Of a stretch of DNA of 64,000 bases, positions 21,004-32,956 are shown piece after piece; positions within the stretch are counted from its first letter, which is position 1; each line of letters begins with the position of its first letter. The stretch is from positions 185,134,880 through 185,198,879 of the forward strand of contig CM035420.1 of assembly GCA_020310875.1 (NCBI GenBank), written 5' to 3'. Origin of the DNA: Ceratopteris richardii. Lineage: Eukaryota; Streptophyta; Polypodiopsida; Polypodiales; Pteridaceae. Under the pieces are notes generated by a model. It was not told the origin of the DNA, ran no database searches, and saw only the letters and a program-made list of their open reading frames with translations. A program made the position numbers and the translations under genes.

Positions 21004-21569
21004 TGTAGCTCAATGATGAGTAGCACCTCCTTTAATGTCAATCCGGGAAGACGTGAGGATGGTGTGAAGACCTCGAACAAGTGATGGCACAAGTGCGTGA
21101 GTGAGAAGCACACTAACATGCACACACATACACACGCGCGCACACACAGTAAGACAAAGAGAAAGACAATGGAGTTCTTTTAGATTACTTCCAAAATGCT
21201 CATACAAGTTCAAATCTATTACAAGCTAACCCCAAAAATGAGCTCTCTAGCTCTATTTATAGTTTTTGACTAGCTTTTGGCCCTCTCTAAACCTAGTGTC
21301 CGGCCTAGTTAAAAATTAGGTTCTAGGGCCTATTTGGGGGCTCAAACGAAGCCTAAAAATTATGAAAATTGGTACGATGCTACTTCTAATACTCCTCAAG
21401 CTCGAGGACTCCTCAGCTTGCACAAAATGGACTTCATGGAAAATTTTGGACGGCCTACTTGCCAGATCTTCATTGACTACTTTGTCTGCTGGTGCTTTCT
21501 CTTCTCTCTGAATCCCTTCTTTGACTTCCTTGTCTTGTGAGCCCTTGTGTACCTTGACTACTGCCAACA
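21004..21569 (-). repeat. 3' LTR of element B
   Basis: 566 bp. Compared with the 5' LTR it lacks a 68-bp stretch (35163-35230 in the 5' copy) and has about 20 more bases of CA/GT repeat near 21117-21150. Otherwise about 12 differences by eye. Confidence 0.93.
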
Positions 21570-21585
21570 CCCTCCCCCCTCTCTC
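21570..21585 (-). other. Polypurine tract of B
   Basis: On the minus strand gagagaggggggaggg, immediately upstream of the 3' LTR and inside the ORF-E frame (RERGG). Confidence 0.88.
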
Positions 21586-22147
21586 GCGTCTGTCATCTCT
21601 GATAGACCCTTGTTGAGTGGGTCGTTGGATGTAGTAATCCACAACGTCTGTGGCTAAATGATGTTCTGCTATTCTCAACCCTTTTGCCAGATCAGTGAGT
21701 AGGGCATCCCAGTCTATTGGTGCTGGAAGTTCTGGATGTGGCATATGTAGCTTTTCGGAATGTAGAGCTTGTTCCACCGCAAATAACTATAATAGATGAG
21801 ATGGTCTGGGAATGAATATCTCTGAATGATATTCCCAGAACCCTGTGATGAACATTTCTTCAAACGTCTGTTTGAAGCAGGCAGGTAGATACTTTATACG
21901 AGCATGCCACGCATATACGACATTAATGCATGGTGTGGTGCTCATATCGTGGACAAGGTCTTGATTCCCTTCATTAAATCCAAGAGCCGAAAGATGAGGT
22001 TCTTTGATATTCTTAAATGTCCTGAATGTGACCAGCATGAGCTCAAATATTTTGAGGCACATCTGGGACATTCTTGAACCTGACTCCCCAATGCCAAATC
22101 GTCAAAATCACGTATGCTACTGTGGGTTGGCCTTTAGGTGGGGCTAA
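21586..22147 (-). pseudogene. ORF-E of B, C-terminal domains
   Basis: Two minus-strand frames, 21787-22071 (KIFELMLVTFRTFKNIKEP, CINVVYAWHARIKYLP, TGFWEYHSEIFIPRP) and 21586-21777 (IDWDALLTDLAKGLRI, HLATDVVDYYIQ, RERGG). They are separated by one stop (TAG, near 21787). The second half matches A at 19710-20000, and the end resembles F at 60290-60370. No known domain was recognised. The open frame crosses the purine tract into the LTR. Confidence 0.72.
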
Positions 22148-23551
22148 CTAGACATAATTGAGCCATTTTTCACATCCTTTGACTGTCAGCACTGTTTTTG
22201 TGTACTCCGGCCAAGACCTTCTTCGAAAGACAGGGCAGTAGTAGGGATTATACTTGATATATAAAGGCATGTTATTCCATGTGCATACCATCTCAGGGTA
22301 GGTTTCAAGCAGACGGATCCTCCAGGTAGGTTGAAATATATTCCCATGGGTGGCATTGGCAGGGATGTGTTCTGGTGCAAACTGTGTCGCCGATGTTGGT
22401 TCCTTCCTTGTGCGCTGCTTGATTTCAGCATTATAATCTGCCATTAAGACACAGAATGGAACATACAAATCATCGGATGTGCCAATCCATCGATGATGGG
22501 AGAGGTTTCTGAAGTAATCTGATTTAATGACCACTTCTTCCAATCGAGACATAGACACTACCTGCACTACGAATCTCTCATCATGGGTTGCAGCAACCTT
22601 TTCTAACCTCTGCATCCATTCAGGGGCTTCGATCTCAATCGTGTCCATTCCTTCTTCTATTTGCTTACCTCCACGTGCTAGCATGGGAACATATGGGTCT
22701 TCAAAAGTCTCTTCCACTTCAATTGGCACTAAATCTTCAGGTTCCAGTTCCACCAGGGGAGAGGGTTGATGCTCGTATTGCAGAACTTTATTTCGTAGTT
22801 CTTCTAGTTCTATTCTGAGTTCTGCGACTTCTTTAGATGTGTTGGTTGCGATTGTGACGTTGCTTGGTGACTCCTGCTGAGTTGTCAGTTGCTTTAGTAG
22901 GTCATCTCTTTCTCTTTCTAATGCTGCGTGGGCTTCCACGAGGTCGGCATGGGTTTCCAAGACAATTTGCATATTCTAAGATGGGATAGCCTTGAATTTC
23001 TCTGGTTCAATTTCCTACAGTGAACCCTCCATTGCTACTTCCAGGTTTTCCTCATTCTGTTTCTGTAGTCGTTTGTTTTCTTCAAGTGTTGTGGACATGT
23101 GCTTCCGTAATAAGGCGAGGTTGCGTCGAAGCTTTAGATTGTCCGTTATCTGGGCATGTAACATGTCATCGAGTTGTTGTTTTTCTTCAGTATCTGACTG
23201 GGGTGGATTGGCAACTAATTGATCATGTTGTGCTTGCAATGTAGTATACTGCTGTTGTAATAGCCGCTTCCAAATAAATGAATCTTGCTTGGAGCATTTC
23301 ATGGTCTCTGAAGAGGCTCGTATGCTGTGCGTCTAGGTGCTGTTAATGTTGTTGTAGCTGAGACATACACTGGTACATATTATTAAATACATTATTAATG
23401 GGAGTGGATGCGGGAAAGGTGTTGAATGCAGAAGGGGCGAGAAAAGGGAGTGGGAGCGTGTATGTTGTGCTTGAAAAGGGTGAAGTTGGTGGTGGGGGAA
23501 TGGGAGACTAGGTCCTGCTGTATCTGCGATGTTACTTCTTGCCTGCTGACT
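22148..23551 (-). pseudogene. ORF-E of B, coiled coil and central domain; N-terminus deleted
   Basis: After an acceptor-like ttctcacag (ending at 23552) the start ATG of A is ATC here. The sequence then goes directly to the end of the Pro-rich region (23393-23510), so the roughly 300-residue N-terminal domain and most of the Pro-rich part are gone. Frames 23015-23302 and 22148-22972 give long heptad-like helices (KLRRNLALLRKHMSTTLEEN, ELRIELEELRNKVLQYEH). A conserved-looking region follows (FRNLSHHRWIGTSDDLYVPF, WRIRLLETYPEMVCTWNNMP). This central domain is absent in A and C, so B is the only source for it here. Function unknown. Confidence 0.7.
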
Positions 23552-24026
23552 CTGTGAGAATATAGAAACATGTGTTAACATTGTAATGGACATGATAGAA
23601 AAATTTTTGTCCCCGTTACAACATTAACATGAGGTTAGTGAGAGGTCAGTAGGTCAATACGTGCTAGGTGATCCAGTGTGCCATTAGTGGATGGTTAGTC
23701 TTGTGAGCTAAATGGAAAAGCGCAGTGTAAGGGTGATGCAATTAGTCAGTGGGAATGAATTTACAAATGGGGTCGGGGGGTTTGTTACACGCTTTGGGCT
23801 ACCAAACAAACTGATTGGCTGTTGGTCTTGATTTTGTGGAGACTCTGGAGGGCTTTATAAGAGTGTCTGCTTGGAGATGAGGCTCCTTAGAGACCCATTT
23901 ACAAGTGATTCTGCTCGTGCTCATGGGCCAATGTGTGTTCGTGCATGTTGAATACAAGTGGGTATCGGCTGTGTGAGTGAGTGAACCATGTTGTATAGGG
24001 TGTGGTCTCGGTGTAGCTATTTGAGC
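23552..24026 (-). other. End of WVPK tail and spacer before ORF-E (B)
   Basis: After the stop at 24027 the tail reading continues toward 23762 with CKWVSKEPHL and a WxPK motif preceded by a stop. The rest up to 23553 is an AT-rich spacer with attaacatgaggttag-like sequence shared with A (16905-16925). Confidence 0.55.
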
Positions 24027-25285
24027 TCACAAGCAAGCCTTAGGCACCCAAATTTGTCTTGATTGTGGGATAGCCTTCATCGACTTCTTGGGTACCCAAA
24101 TAGGCTTCACTTTCATAGAAGGATTTTTGGAGGACTTATTAGTGTCGTGTCGTTGATCACTAATAGGAAGTTGAGCCGGTTGTTTTGGCTTGACCGCAAT
24201 AGGATGCTCGCTTTTCCGTACCCACACTTGTTTTGGTGGTTGAGACACCGTGCATCGTATTTTCTTTGTGCCTCGAGCATAAGTCGTCTGCTTCTTCTGC
24301 CTTTTATCTGTCTTTGGTTGCTGCATCCCGATGGCCTTTGGAAAAGAAGGGAGTTCCATTGCATCCTTGACTTCTGTGTTGCGATAATCATCCCTCTGCA
24401 TCACATAGTTTTGGACAAGAATAGCATGGTCATCTTCATGTGTACTCCTAGAAGGACCAGGAGTTTGTGCCTTTCCTAGTTCCTTGAGTGCTTCATTTTC
24501 TAGCTCAATTGTAATACGATCTGATTTACCCATACCTGAAGAAATCCACTTCTTAGGTTTAGGTTGACTGCATGATCATAGATCCAGTCTTGACCCAAGA
24601 CAAGAGGCTCAGTGAGATCCTCATCTTGACACACTAGTACTTTAACTGTCATTAAAGAATCTTGAATGTAGAGGGGAAGTTCCACCTCGCCCATGCAAGG
24701 GGTTTCCACACCTCCCAATCCTATGAGATAGGCTTCTATAGGATTGACACTTAAATTCAACTCTTGACAGTGCGAAAGTTTAACAGCACTAGTGGCTGCA
24801 CCTGAGTCAATCAAGGCTCTTACAGTCCTTGCACTCGTCCCTTGTCCTAGCTCTAAGGTCACAAAAGGACATCGATCAATTATTCTATGAGATCTAATAC
24901 CTGAAGCTTCACACATTGCCATATGATACCCTTGGTCTGCATATGCCTCTGTCCTAGGCTGATCTTTACCTTGTCGTCTCAACTTCATCCTTCGAATGCG
25001 TTCTAAGGCTTCTGCCTGTGCTTCTTCTCGAATTCGTTTTTCTTCTTCCTTGCGTTTCTTGGCAGTGTTGAGTCGATTTAGCATCTCTTCAGTCAGGGGT
25101 TCCTGATATAACTTGACTTTGCATCCGCTAATGTAACTAGGAAGAACATCACCTTCTAGTGTAGCTAATTGAACTGCTCCACTCGTTGAGATCCTATTGA
25201 TAATCATGGGTCCATAGCCTCTATTCTCTAATTTCCGTGCATTTTGTTTTAGGGTATACACCAAAACTAAGTCTCCGGCCTTCAA
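24027..25285 (-). pseudogene. PR2 and WVPK tail of B
   Basis: Frame 24500-25285 starts in the integrase C-terminal region (MKAGDLVLVYTLKQ, GYGPMIINRIS, LPSYISGCKVKLYQEPL) and runs without a stop into PR2: LIDSGAATSAV (DSG at 24800-24808), GLGGVETPCMGEV, VLGQDWIYDHA. A frameshift near 24520 moves the tail to frame 24027-24533, with QVWVRKSEHP, PIWVPKKSMKA and QIWVPKACL. The uninterrupted run from integrase to PR2 supports PR2 being part of the same polyprotein. Confidence 0.82.
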
Positions 25286-26820
25286 GCCTTTATCCTTAAC
25301 ATGGGCATCAAAGTACGCTTTCTATCGTTTCTTAGCTGCATATATCCCTGCAATAGCCCTCAGTCTTGTTTCTCCTAATCGTTCAAGGTCAAAGAGTCTA
25401 GAGGAGAGTTCATGACCCGTCCAATCATGCTCATGTGCTACTCTCAATGTAGGTATCAAGAAGTCTAGTGGTAGCACAGCATTTTGGCCAAATACCATCT
25501 GAAAGGGTGTGGCTTGGAGTACCGTTGTTTGTCCCAATCAGAGCGTTTATTATTCACTAATTTAGTGAGCACGTTGCATAGAATCGTATTTGTGCTTTCT
25601 GATTGCCCATTAGCTTGTTGATGCTAGGGGGCACACTTCTTGTGTATAACCAAGAACTCTTGGAGAAGATTTTCGATAACTTCATTCAAGAAGTGAGTCC
25701 CTCTATCACTGACTAGCTCTATGGGTAGCCCGTATCTTGTGAATACATTCTCAAATAAGAACTTAGCCGTCGTTTGAGCATCGTTCTTCGTGGTAGCTTT
25801 CACTTCTACCCACTTTGTTAGATAGTCTGTGGCCACAATGATATACTCAGCATGTGAACCCTTAGCTGGGGGATTAATAGGACCAAGAAAGTCTATTCCC
25901 CACTTAGAGAATGCACGTCCACCCATCATAGGTTTCAAAGGCATCTCATCTTTGCGTATAGGATACTGAGTCCGCTGCCAGACATCACACCTCTTCACAT
26001 AGGTATGTGCGTCCATGTGAAGGGTCGGCCACCAAAGTCCTGCAAATAGGATTGCCTTGATCACCCGATCTAGTCCAAAGTGTCCTCCTGCTACACCTTG
26101 GTGAGCAGTTTCCAAGATCTTAAGATATTCACTCTCATGGACACAGAGTCTTAGGTAACCATCTTTACCACGTTTGTATAAATTATCACCAATAAGTGAG
26201 TAATCTAGGGCTTCTTGTTCTAAGCTTCTTTGCCTGGCCAGGGTCATATCTTGAGGGAATGTTTTCGTCCTCAGGAAGGCTACTAATGGTTCACTCCAAT
26301 TTGGCACTATGGTCACTTGATAAAGAGTGGCATGCTCCACGGGTGGTTTAGTGCAGCAGATCGGGCATTCTTTGCACAACATATGGACATCAACTTCCAT
26401 AGTAGGCCAATGCACTCCGAATCTCCTTAGTGTCTGTAAAGTTCTTTGCTTTGAGTAGTGTTGCTCTAATGCACCTACATGTGCTGATTGCAACCATTTT
26501 GCGTACTCTTCCTCTTCCACACAACAAGCCAATATCCCTTGATCTGTCTGTTTGTACATGCTTCCTGCCATGATATGGTACTTCTGGGATTTTACTACCT
26601 CCCTATCTTGAGTGTTTATGACTGGGTGGTTAGGCCCGTATGTCAATACTGGTAGTAATGGCTTAGCCCACTGAGGTACAACTTCCAAATTAAACAAGTA
26701 AGCATCAGGAAGGTCATTTGATACTCCTTGTGCGGCTTCTCCAGATGTGAGCCTAGAGAGATGGTCTGCTCTCAAGTGAGTCTTCCCTTTCCTCACCACA
26801 ACTTCAAAGTCGTATCCCAT
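25286..26820 (-). pseudogene. Integrase and end of RNase H of B
   Basis: Frame 25624-26820 begins near the RNase H end (RADHLSRL) and holds the integrase zinc region (HQGVAGGHF, then CDVWQR with Cys changed to Trp). The DDE core (WGIDFLGP, VSDRGTHF) follows. TAG at about 25624 (CAP*HQQANGQ) cuts it just before the catalytic Glu segment. Frame 25322-25537 resumes with ATPFQMVFGQNAVLPLDFL after a deletion or frameshift near 25530, and a stop (TAG) follows near 25322. Not functional. Confidence 0.88.
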
Positions 26821-28562
26821 TAGTAAGAGAAACCATCTTACTCATCTACCTGTATTGCATGGCTTGTTTACCAAGTACAACAGTGCTTGATGATCAGTAA
26901 AAAATTTAAACTTATTTGCAAGCAAATAGTGTCTAAACTTTTTAACTGCATATACCATGCCTAATCCCTCTCGTTCAATGGTGGTATAATTTCGTTCAGC
27001 TGCATTCAACTATCTACTAGCATAGGCAATTGGAAGATCCATATTACCTTCGCCAGTAGGTTGTGCGAGTACACATCCAATAGCATAATTGGATGCATCA
27101 ACATGAACATGAAAGGGCTTATTCCAATCTGGTGTGGTCAAGATTGGTGCTGAACACAATCTTCTTTTGAGCTCGTTGAAAGAATTTTCACATTCCTCAG
27201 TCCACTCGAAGTTAGTCAAAAGTCCATACAGAGGCTTGGCAATGATGGCGTACATGTGTATAAAGCGTCGCTAATAACCAAAATGCCCCATGAAAGCTTG
27301 TACTTCCATGACATTCTTTGGTCTAGGTAACTTTGCTATGGCTCTTACCTTCTCTTCATCGGTGGATATGTCATTCTTTGACACTATGTGTCCTAGAATC
27401 TTGCCTTGCTTGACCATGAAAACACACTTTTCTGGGTTCAAGCAGACTTGATATTCTCTGCATTTGTCAAAGATTTGCCTGAGTTCACGTATATGTGTCT
27501 GTCTAATGTTGGAATGAGCACAAAGATCGTCAACATAGACTTCTAAATTCTTCCTCAAGAATTCTTTAAACACATGGCACATCAGTCTTTGAAAAGTTGC
27601 AGGAGCATTGGTAAGCCCAAATGGCATTACCCGAAAAGCAAATATACCCCACTCAATGGCAAAAGTTGTCTTATGCTGATCTTTTGGAGCTATGGCTACC
27701 TGATTGTAACCAGAAAATCCATCAAGGAAGCTGTATACTTCCTTGCCTGCTACTCTTTCTAAGAGATGTTCCGTGATAGGAAGCAGATAGTTATCTCGAA
27801 TAGTGGCTGCATTAACTTCTTCAAGTTAATGCACACACGTAGCTTTCCATTCTTCTTGGGCACCACTACGATGGGGGATACCCACTCAGTGTGCTCAATT
27901 TCATAGATAAATCGAGCTTCCACCAGGCGATCTATCTCTTCTTTGATCTTGGCAGCATAATTATCATTATAAGTGTATGGCTTCTGTTTGGATGGTTTGG
28001 CATCTGAGGTCATGGGGATTGTGTGTGAGCATATGTCAGGGTCTACACCTTTCAAGTCCTTGTAGCTCCAAGCAAAAACATCTCGGTACTCTCTTAGCAA
28101 GGCTATCAACTCATACTCCTCCTCCTCAGTGAGGTCATGTCCTATGTAGGTGCATCTTTCTTCTCCTTCTTCTATGGCGACAACTATTTTCTTGGTGGTT
28201 TCTTTGTTATCATAGGCCTCTCCTGACTGTGCCTCGTGTTTAGGCATTCTTATCATGACTCTCCTATCATCTATCTTGTACTTTCTAAAATTGTCAAGGA
28301 CCTCAAACAAAGACTCTTCCTCCTCTGGTGTGATTTCTTTCTTCTTTCGTTTCTTGCTCTCATTCTTAAGAGTTACTTGTGTGGATAATCTTACATCGTT
28401 TTCCATCTCTTCATGTCTCTGAGGATGAAATTCTACTTTGTAGAAGTATTCTTCTTTTGATGCCAAGGCTGCGTCCATAATGATTGACTCTAGATCGGAG
28501 TCACTTGCATCCTCAAATGCATCAGGGCTAGGTTCGCATTCTTCTAAAACTACATCTCCCAT
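26821..28562 (-). pseudogene. RT and RNase H of B with pre-RT linker
   Basis: Frame 27759-28562 covers the acidic linker and the RT start (VVVPKKNGKLRVCINLKK). It shifts after loss of one G compared with A, near 27825. Frame 27271-27627 has MPFGLTNAPATFQRLM and VYVDDLCAHS with the catalytic Asp pair. 27010-27255 has HVDASNYAIGC of RNase H. TTIEREGLGMVYAVKK and FTDHQALLYL follow, with further stops near 27010 and 26845. All motifs match A and C in order. Confidence 0.9.
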
Positions 28563-28583
28563 GATTGGCTCTATGGAGAAGAC

Positions 28584-30025
28584 TCAAATGTCATAGCCAT
28601 CCTCATCACAGTGGGGTGTCCATTGTTCTTCATTGATGGCTACATCCATTGTTGCTAAAATTTCTGCCCAGCCGTGAGGTTCAAATTCTTCATCAGGGAA
28701 TACTACAGGTGCATAGGCTGGGTCTTGAATTGATCTATGTGTCTCTTTCGCACCTACCTCTCTAGATTTTTCTCTCTTCTCCTCTTCTACTGCCACTTTG
28801 CACATCCATAAGTGTGTGTCTTCGTGCATCCATGAGGATCCTGATCCTATGGAATGCATAGACTCAGTATCATCTTTGGCTCTATGGATGGGATTCCATT
28901 GGATAGGAGGGACATCTCTATGAGAGTAATCCTTGAGATTGACTTTGGTCATAACACCTAAGTGTTGCAAGTACAATGAGTTGGTTCCCCAATCCTGTAC
29001 CACTTGCAACTTCGCATAAATGGTCTTCCCAAAATCATCTCATAGGCATGGATCTTGCTGAAATCACATATGGTGAAAGTATGCTCAAACTCAACACCGC
29101 ATGTAGTGAGAGTTATTCCTTCCAGCAAGCCTAAGGGTCTTTCTATGTGACCATCAGCCATTTGCAATTTCATCCTCGTGGGCCTGAGTGCTGGCTTGCC
29201 CCAACGTTTCCATAGAGAAGTGGTAGCAATAGCAACTCCTGCACCTGAGTCTAGAATTGCCTTGGTTGTGTACCCCTGATGGGTAATGGGAAGATAGGTG
29301 TTTCCTTCTTCACCTTCACTTATATCTCCTATCTTGTCTAGAGGAATTTCTGGCACTGTTCTATGAGAACCTACCTGGGAACGAGGTTTCGCTACTTCTG
29401 GCACTTGGTTAGCTACATGTTTCCATAACTCTGGCCTAACTTTGATTAGCTCTTCTAAAGTGAGATTGCACTGCACTTTAGTGTTTTTCACTACCTCCGT
29501 ATTCCTAGGTATGACTGAGTCTTCGTTTCTTACCATGACCGTGGGTGCTCTCATACAAATAGAGTTAGCTTCCCATGGGCCTGTGAAGTGGGGTAATTCA
29601 TGTAAAGAATTAGACTCGAAGTCTAATCTCTCCTGAGATTGGTTACTCTCCTGCTCTCCATAAATGGAGGGAATATCTTGTGGGAATTGATCATGCGCGT
29701 CATCCACAAGTTCAAAGGGAGGAGGGACTTCACTCTCTTTAGCCCATTTCTCTTCTTGAATCTCTCGCAAGAACTCCGGTGTGTACCAATTCATAGAAGA
29801 AGATGTGCCTGGCTCTGTGGAGTTGGGCACATAAGCTTCCTGGGCGGGAAGGCTTAGCCTTTCACCTGGCTTGCCCTTATTTGGAGAGGCGGGTTCCTTT
29901 TCTAATTGTGCAATTAGCCTCTCCAATCTTTCTAGCAGTCCATCAAAGTGCAACTGCATCTTAGCTGAACTAGAGATGTTAAAGAGGCGATTGGCTTCAA
30001 ACATGGTTTGAGCCAATTCCACCAT
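28584..30025 (-). pseudogene. PR1 and flanking regions of B
   Basis: First aspartic protease of the element, expected to process gag and pol. Frame 28958-30025 has a helical N-terminal region (MVELAQTMFEANRLF, RLERLIAQLEKE), the conserved LREIQEEKWAK and CNLTLEELIKV. The protease follows: AILDSGAGVAIATT (DSG 29243-29251), RMKLQMADGHIERPLG and MILGRPFMR, the layout typical of Tat/Athila proteases. A one-base shift after GRPFMR moves VVQDWGTNSLYLQHLG to frame 28584-29009. The N-terminal part probably belongs to the gag C-terminus. Confidence 0.88.
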
Positions 30026-32956
30026 CTTAGCACAAATTTTGGTTCATTCAAGCTCTAGTTCTGCTCTAGGGTAACACTTTTCATGATTGGTTACGTTTGG
30101 CCCTTCTTGGATTCTAGCCTGATATGCTTTGAGCATCATATTTAGGTCCTCAGGAGTGGGATATGCTAGAACTGATCCTACTCTAGGGGGTGGTGGGGTC
30201 GCATGAGGCGGGTTAGAAGGTGGTGGATTGGATGGATCTGGGAATGATGGTGGCGGAGTAGTGTGAGAGGGAGGTTGAGATGGCTCTCGTTTCTATTAGG
30301 CTTTCCTCGAGTTCGCTCATCTTCTTGGCCCATTGCCTTTTCATTCTTTCTCGACTATCTCTCCAAGCTCTAGTTCTCTTCTTGGACGTGCTCTCAGTTT
30401 CACTAACCTCAGCACTTTTTTCCTAGCCTAAACTTTGGTTCTGCTGCAAGGCTTGAGCTCTAGTGACCACTTGCACTGGTGTAGTGGAAGTCACACTCCC
30501 TGAAGAGTCTACAACTAACCCAATCACATTGACGGGGGTAATTTTGGTTACATTCTGTGGGTTCTTTGGGCAGTCTCGTAAGAGGTGCTCCTTTCCGCAA
30601 TCTTGACAAAAGCCGTGAATGGTTACAGATTGGGGTTGTGTGGGGGCAAGCATCGGGCAACACGAATGAGGTGATCTCCCTGACATCGGTAGCATGGCCC
30701 TCTAGGGAATGATGGTCTTACCTGCCTAGGTTGGAGCCGCGAGTTGGGATTGGTGTACATGACATTGGTATACTCTGGCTCCCAACTTGGTTCACTCGGT
30801 TCTTCGTAATAATAGGCCTCATTATGCTCAGGTGACTGCATGTAGTAAGCTTGAGGGCTATCAATATGAGTAGAGTCAAAACTATGGTCACTAGGGTCAC
30901 TCTCTGAAAGCAATGGTGTTACTGGCACAATGGCTCTATTTAGGTTCTCTTCTGTAGCTGCATACTTTACGGGGATCACATTGGTTGGGGTAGGAGGTTG
31001 CTGAGCTAACACAGGCTGAGGTCTTTGTTGGTTTTGGTAGGGTTGTTGATAAGGTTGTTGTGGCCTACCATATTGTTGTGGTGGGTATTGGTTTTGATAT
31101 CTTCCCTGTTGTGGATAGGGTTGAGGGTAGGTTTTCCTAACCGCTTACTTATTGTATGGGCAGTCTTGTGCTGTGTGATTTGTGTATCTCCATTCTATGG
31201 TGCAGTACTGGCTACTAGGATTCACTTGGGGTTGAGACATAATGGGACATACGTTCGCCATATGGTCACCTCCACAAGTATAACACCTCTTTATTGGGGC
31301 AAATCTTGGGATTTGTTTGCTAGAGACTCCTAACTTCTGAGCTACTTTTTTTGCAAGTTCCTCAATAGATGTGGACTGTGAGGAAGAGAGGCTAGTAGAA
31401 CTATCTGAATCTTTGTAGATTTTGGAAAGTTCTAATTCCTCCCGTAGGTTATCCTCGATGTCGATGCACATGCATACACACTCTTCGATGGTCCTAGGGT
31501 CTTTCAAGTACACATATGATCTCAACTTTGTACTCAACAATCCATCTAGGAATAAAGCCACTTGTTTGGCTGGTGTGGGTAACTCAGGAATAGGGCATCT
31601 CTCTAGGTATTGCCTAAATCTTCTTCCCGCAAGTCTCACGGTCTCTTGAGGTGTCTGCTTGAAGCTGTGGATCAATGAGGAAGTATTATGCCTTATGCCA
31701 CTCTTAGAGAATTCATTGATAAATGCCTCTAGAAGTTGGTCTATGCTCCTGAATTGTCTCTCATTCAAGGTTTGAAAGCACGTAAGGGCTGTGTTCCTAA
31801 GGGTTAGACCAAAGGCATTGTATTGCGTGAATAGGTCCTCCACTTGTTCGGCTCTCAAGACTTGCCTAAATTCGGCCACATGATCGTGGGGGTCTCCGGT
31901 GCCATCGAAGTAGTTCTTCATGGACTTAACCAGCTGGGTTGGCCTCAAAGTTCTGGTGTGTTCCCTGGGCCTTGGCAAAGGAAAATCATCAGCATTTCTT
32001 AGGTTCCTTGGAACTCTAGTTCTCTCCGTTTCTTCTCTATCCGTCTCTATTCGCGTTCATTCTCTTCCTATTGGGCTGGCAAAGCTTACCTCAAGTCTAT
32101 CTCTACTTCTGTCCCTTTGCACTCCATGAGCTTGGGATGTTCCCGCTCCTTGGTGGCCAAAAGAGACATTAGATCTTGGTTGGGGAAAAATGAATTCACC
32201 CTTCCAAGTGTAAGCATTCCTACCATGCTCTGTAACCACAAAGATCCTTTCTGAAGTGTGATCTAAGTAGGTCACTTTGCCTGGGCTATCACGATCTTTG
32301 AACTCATAGATCGTGATCGTTCCTATCTCATTCGGTTGATTAGGCTTATACCTCCAAAAGGCTTCGTCAGTCTCCCGGTTCAAGAGCAAATCTATACTCT
32401 TATTGTCCTGGGGAATCCATTCTGGCGTGATAATTCTAGTGAGAACAGATTCGCCTCGAGGGGTTCTAGGTTCTACACCCACGTTTCCTTGCTCTAGGTC
32501 ACCTACGTCTGTTTCTAGGATCACATTTCCAAATTCATTTGTCCAATCTGCGTGACTGGTGACTACATATATGGTTCCCTCTTTGTCCACGTATGCTCCA
32601 TTTTCAAGCTTGACAGCTGGGTGTTCTAGCCCAATGGATTGATCTGGGTTTTTTATCTGTACCACAGATCTTCCTAGGCCGTCCTCATAGATGCTAGCAC
32701 CTAATCCATTGGTCCTAAGGTATTCCAACTGTGTCTTGTAAGGGCCTTCTACCCTATGTAAATATGGCACACCTGAACTTCCTGTGGGTCTCTCCATACC
32801 TTGAGACATCTCTGACTCACTAGTCTCAGAGCTAGGATAGTACGAATGCTGGCTCAACTGCTGGGCCCAAGACCTAGCAGTATGATTGACACTAGCCTCT
32901 CAAGACCTAAGACTTTGTCTATCTCTCACTAGATGTCGTCCTGATCTAAGGTTCAT
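30026..32956 (-). pseudogene. Gag of B
   Basis: Structural polyprotein. MNLRSGRHL starts at 32956 with TGA at 32900-32902 (same stop as A); a likely alternative Met is MSQGMERP. Frame 32057-32857 has PYLHRVEGPYKTQLEYLR and WIPQDNKSIDLL. Frame 31145-31978 has the capsid (Retrotrans_gag type): YFDGTGDPHDHVAEFRQVL, FINEFSKSGIRHNTSSLIH, GRRFRQYLERCP. Zinc knuckles follow: CYTCGGDHMANVC, then the unusual CTIEWRYTNHTAQDC. After a Gln/Pro/Tyr-rich stretch (30623-31012) there are CYRCQGDHLIRVARC and, in another frame near 30580-30630, CQDCGKEHLLRDC. Several stops and shifts break it. Confidence 0.86.
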
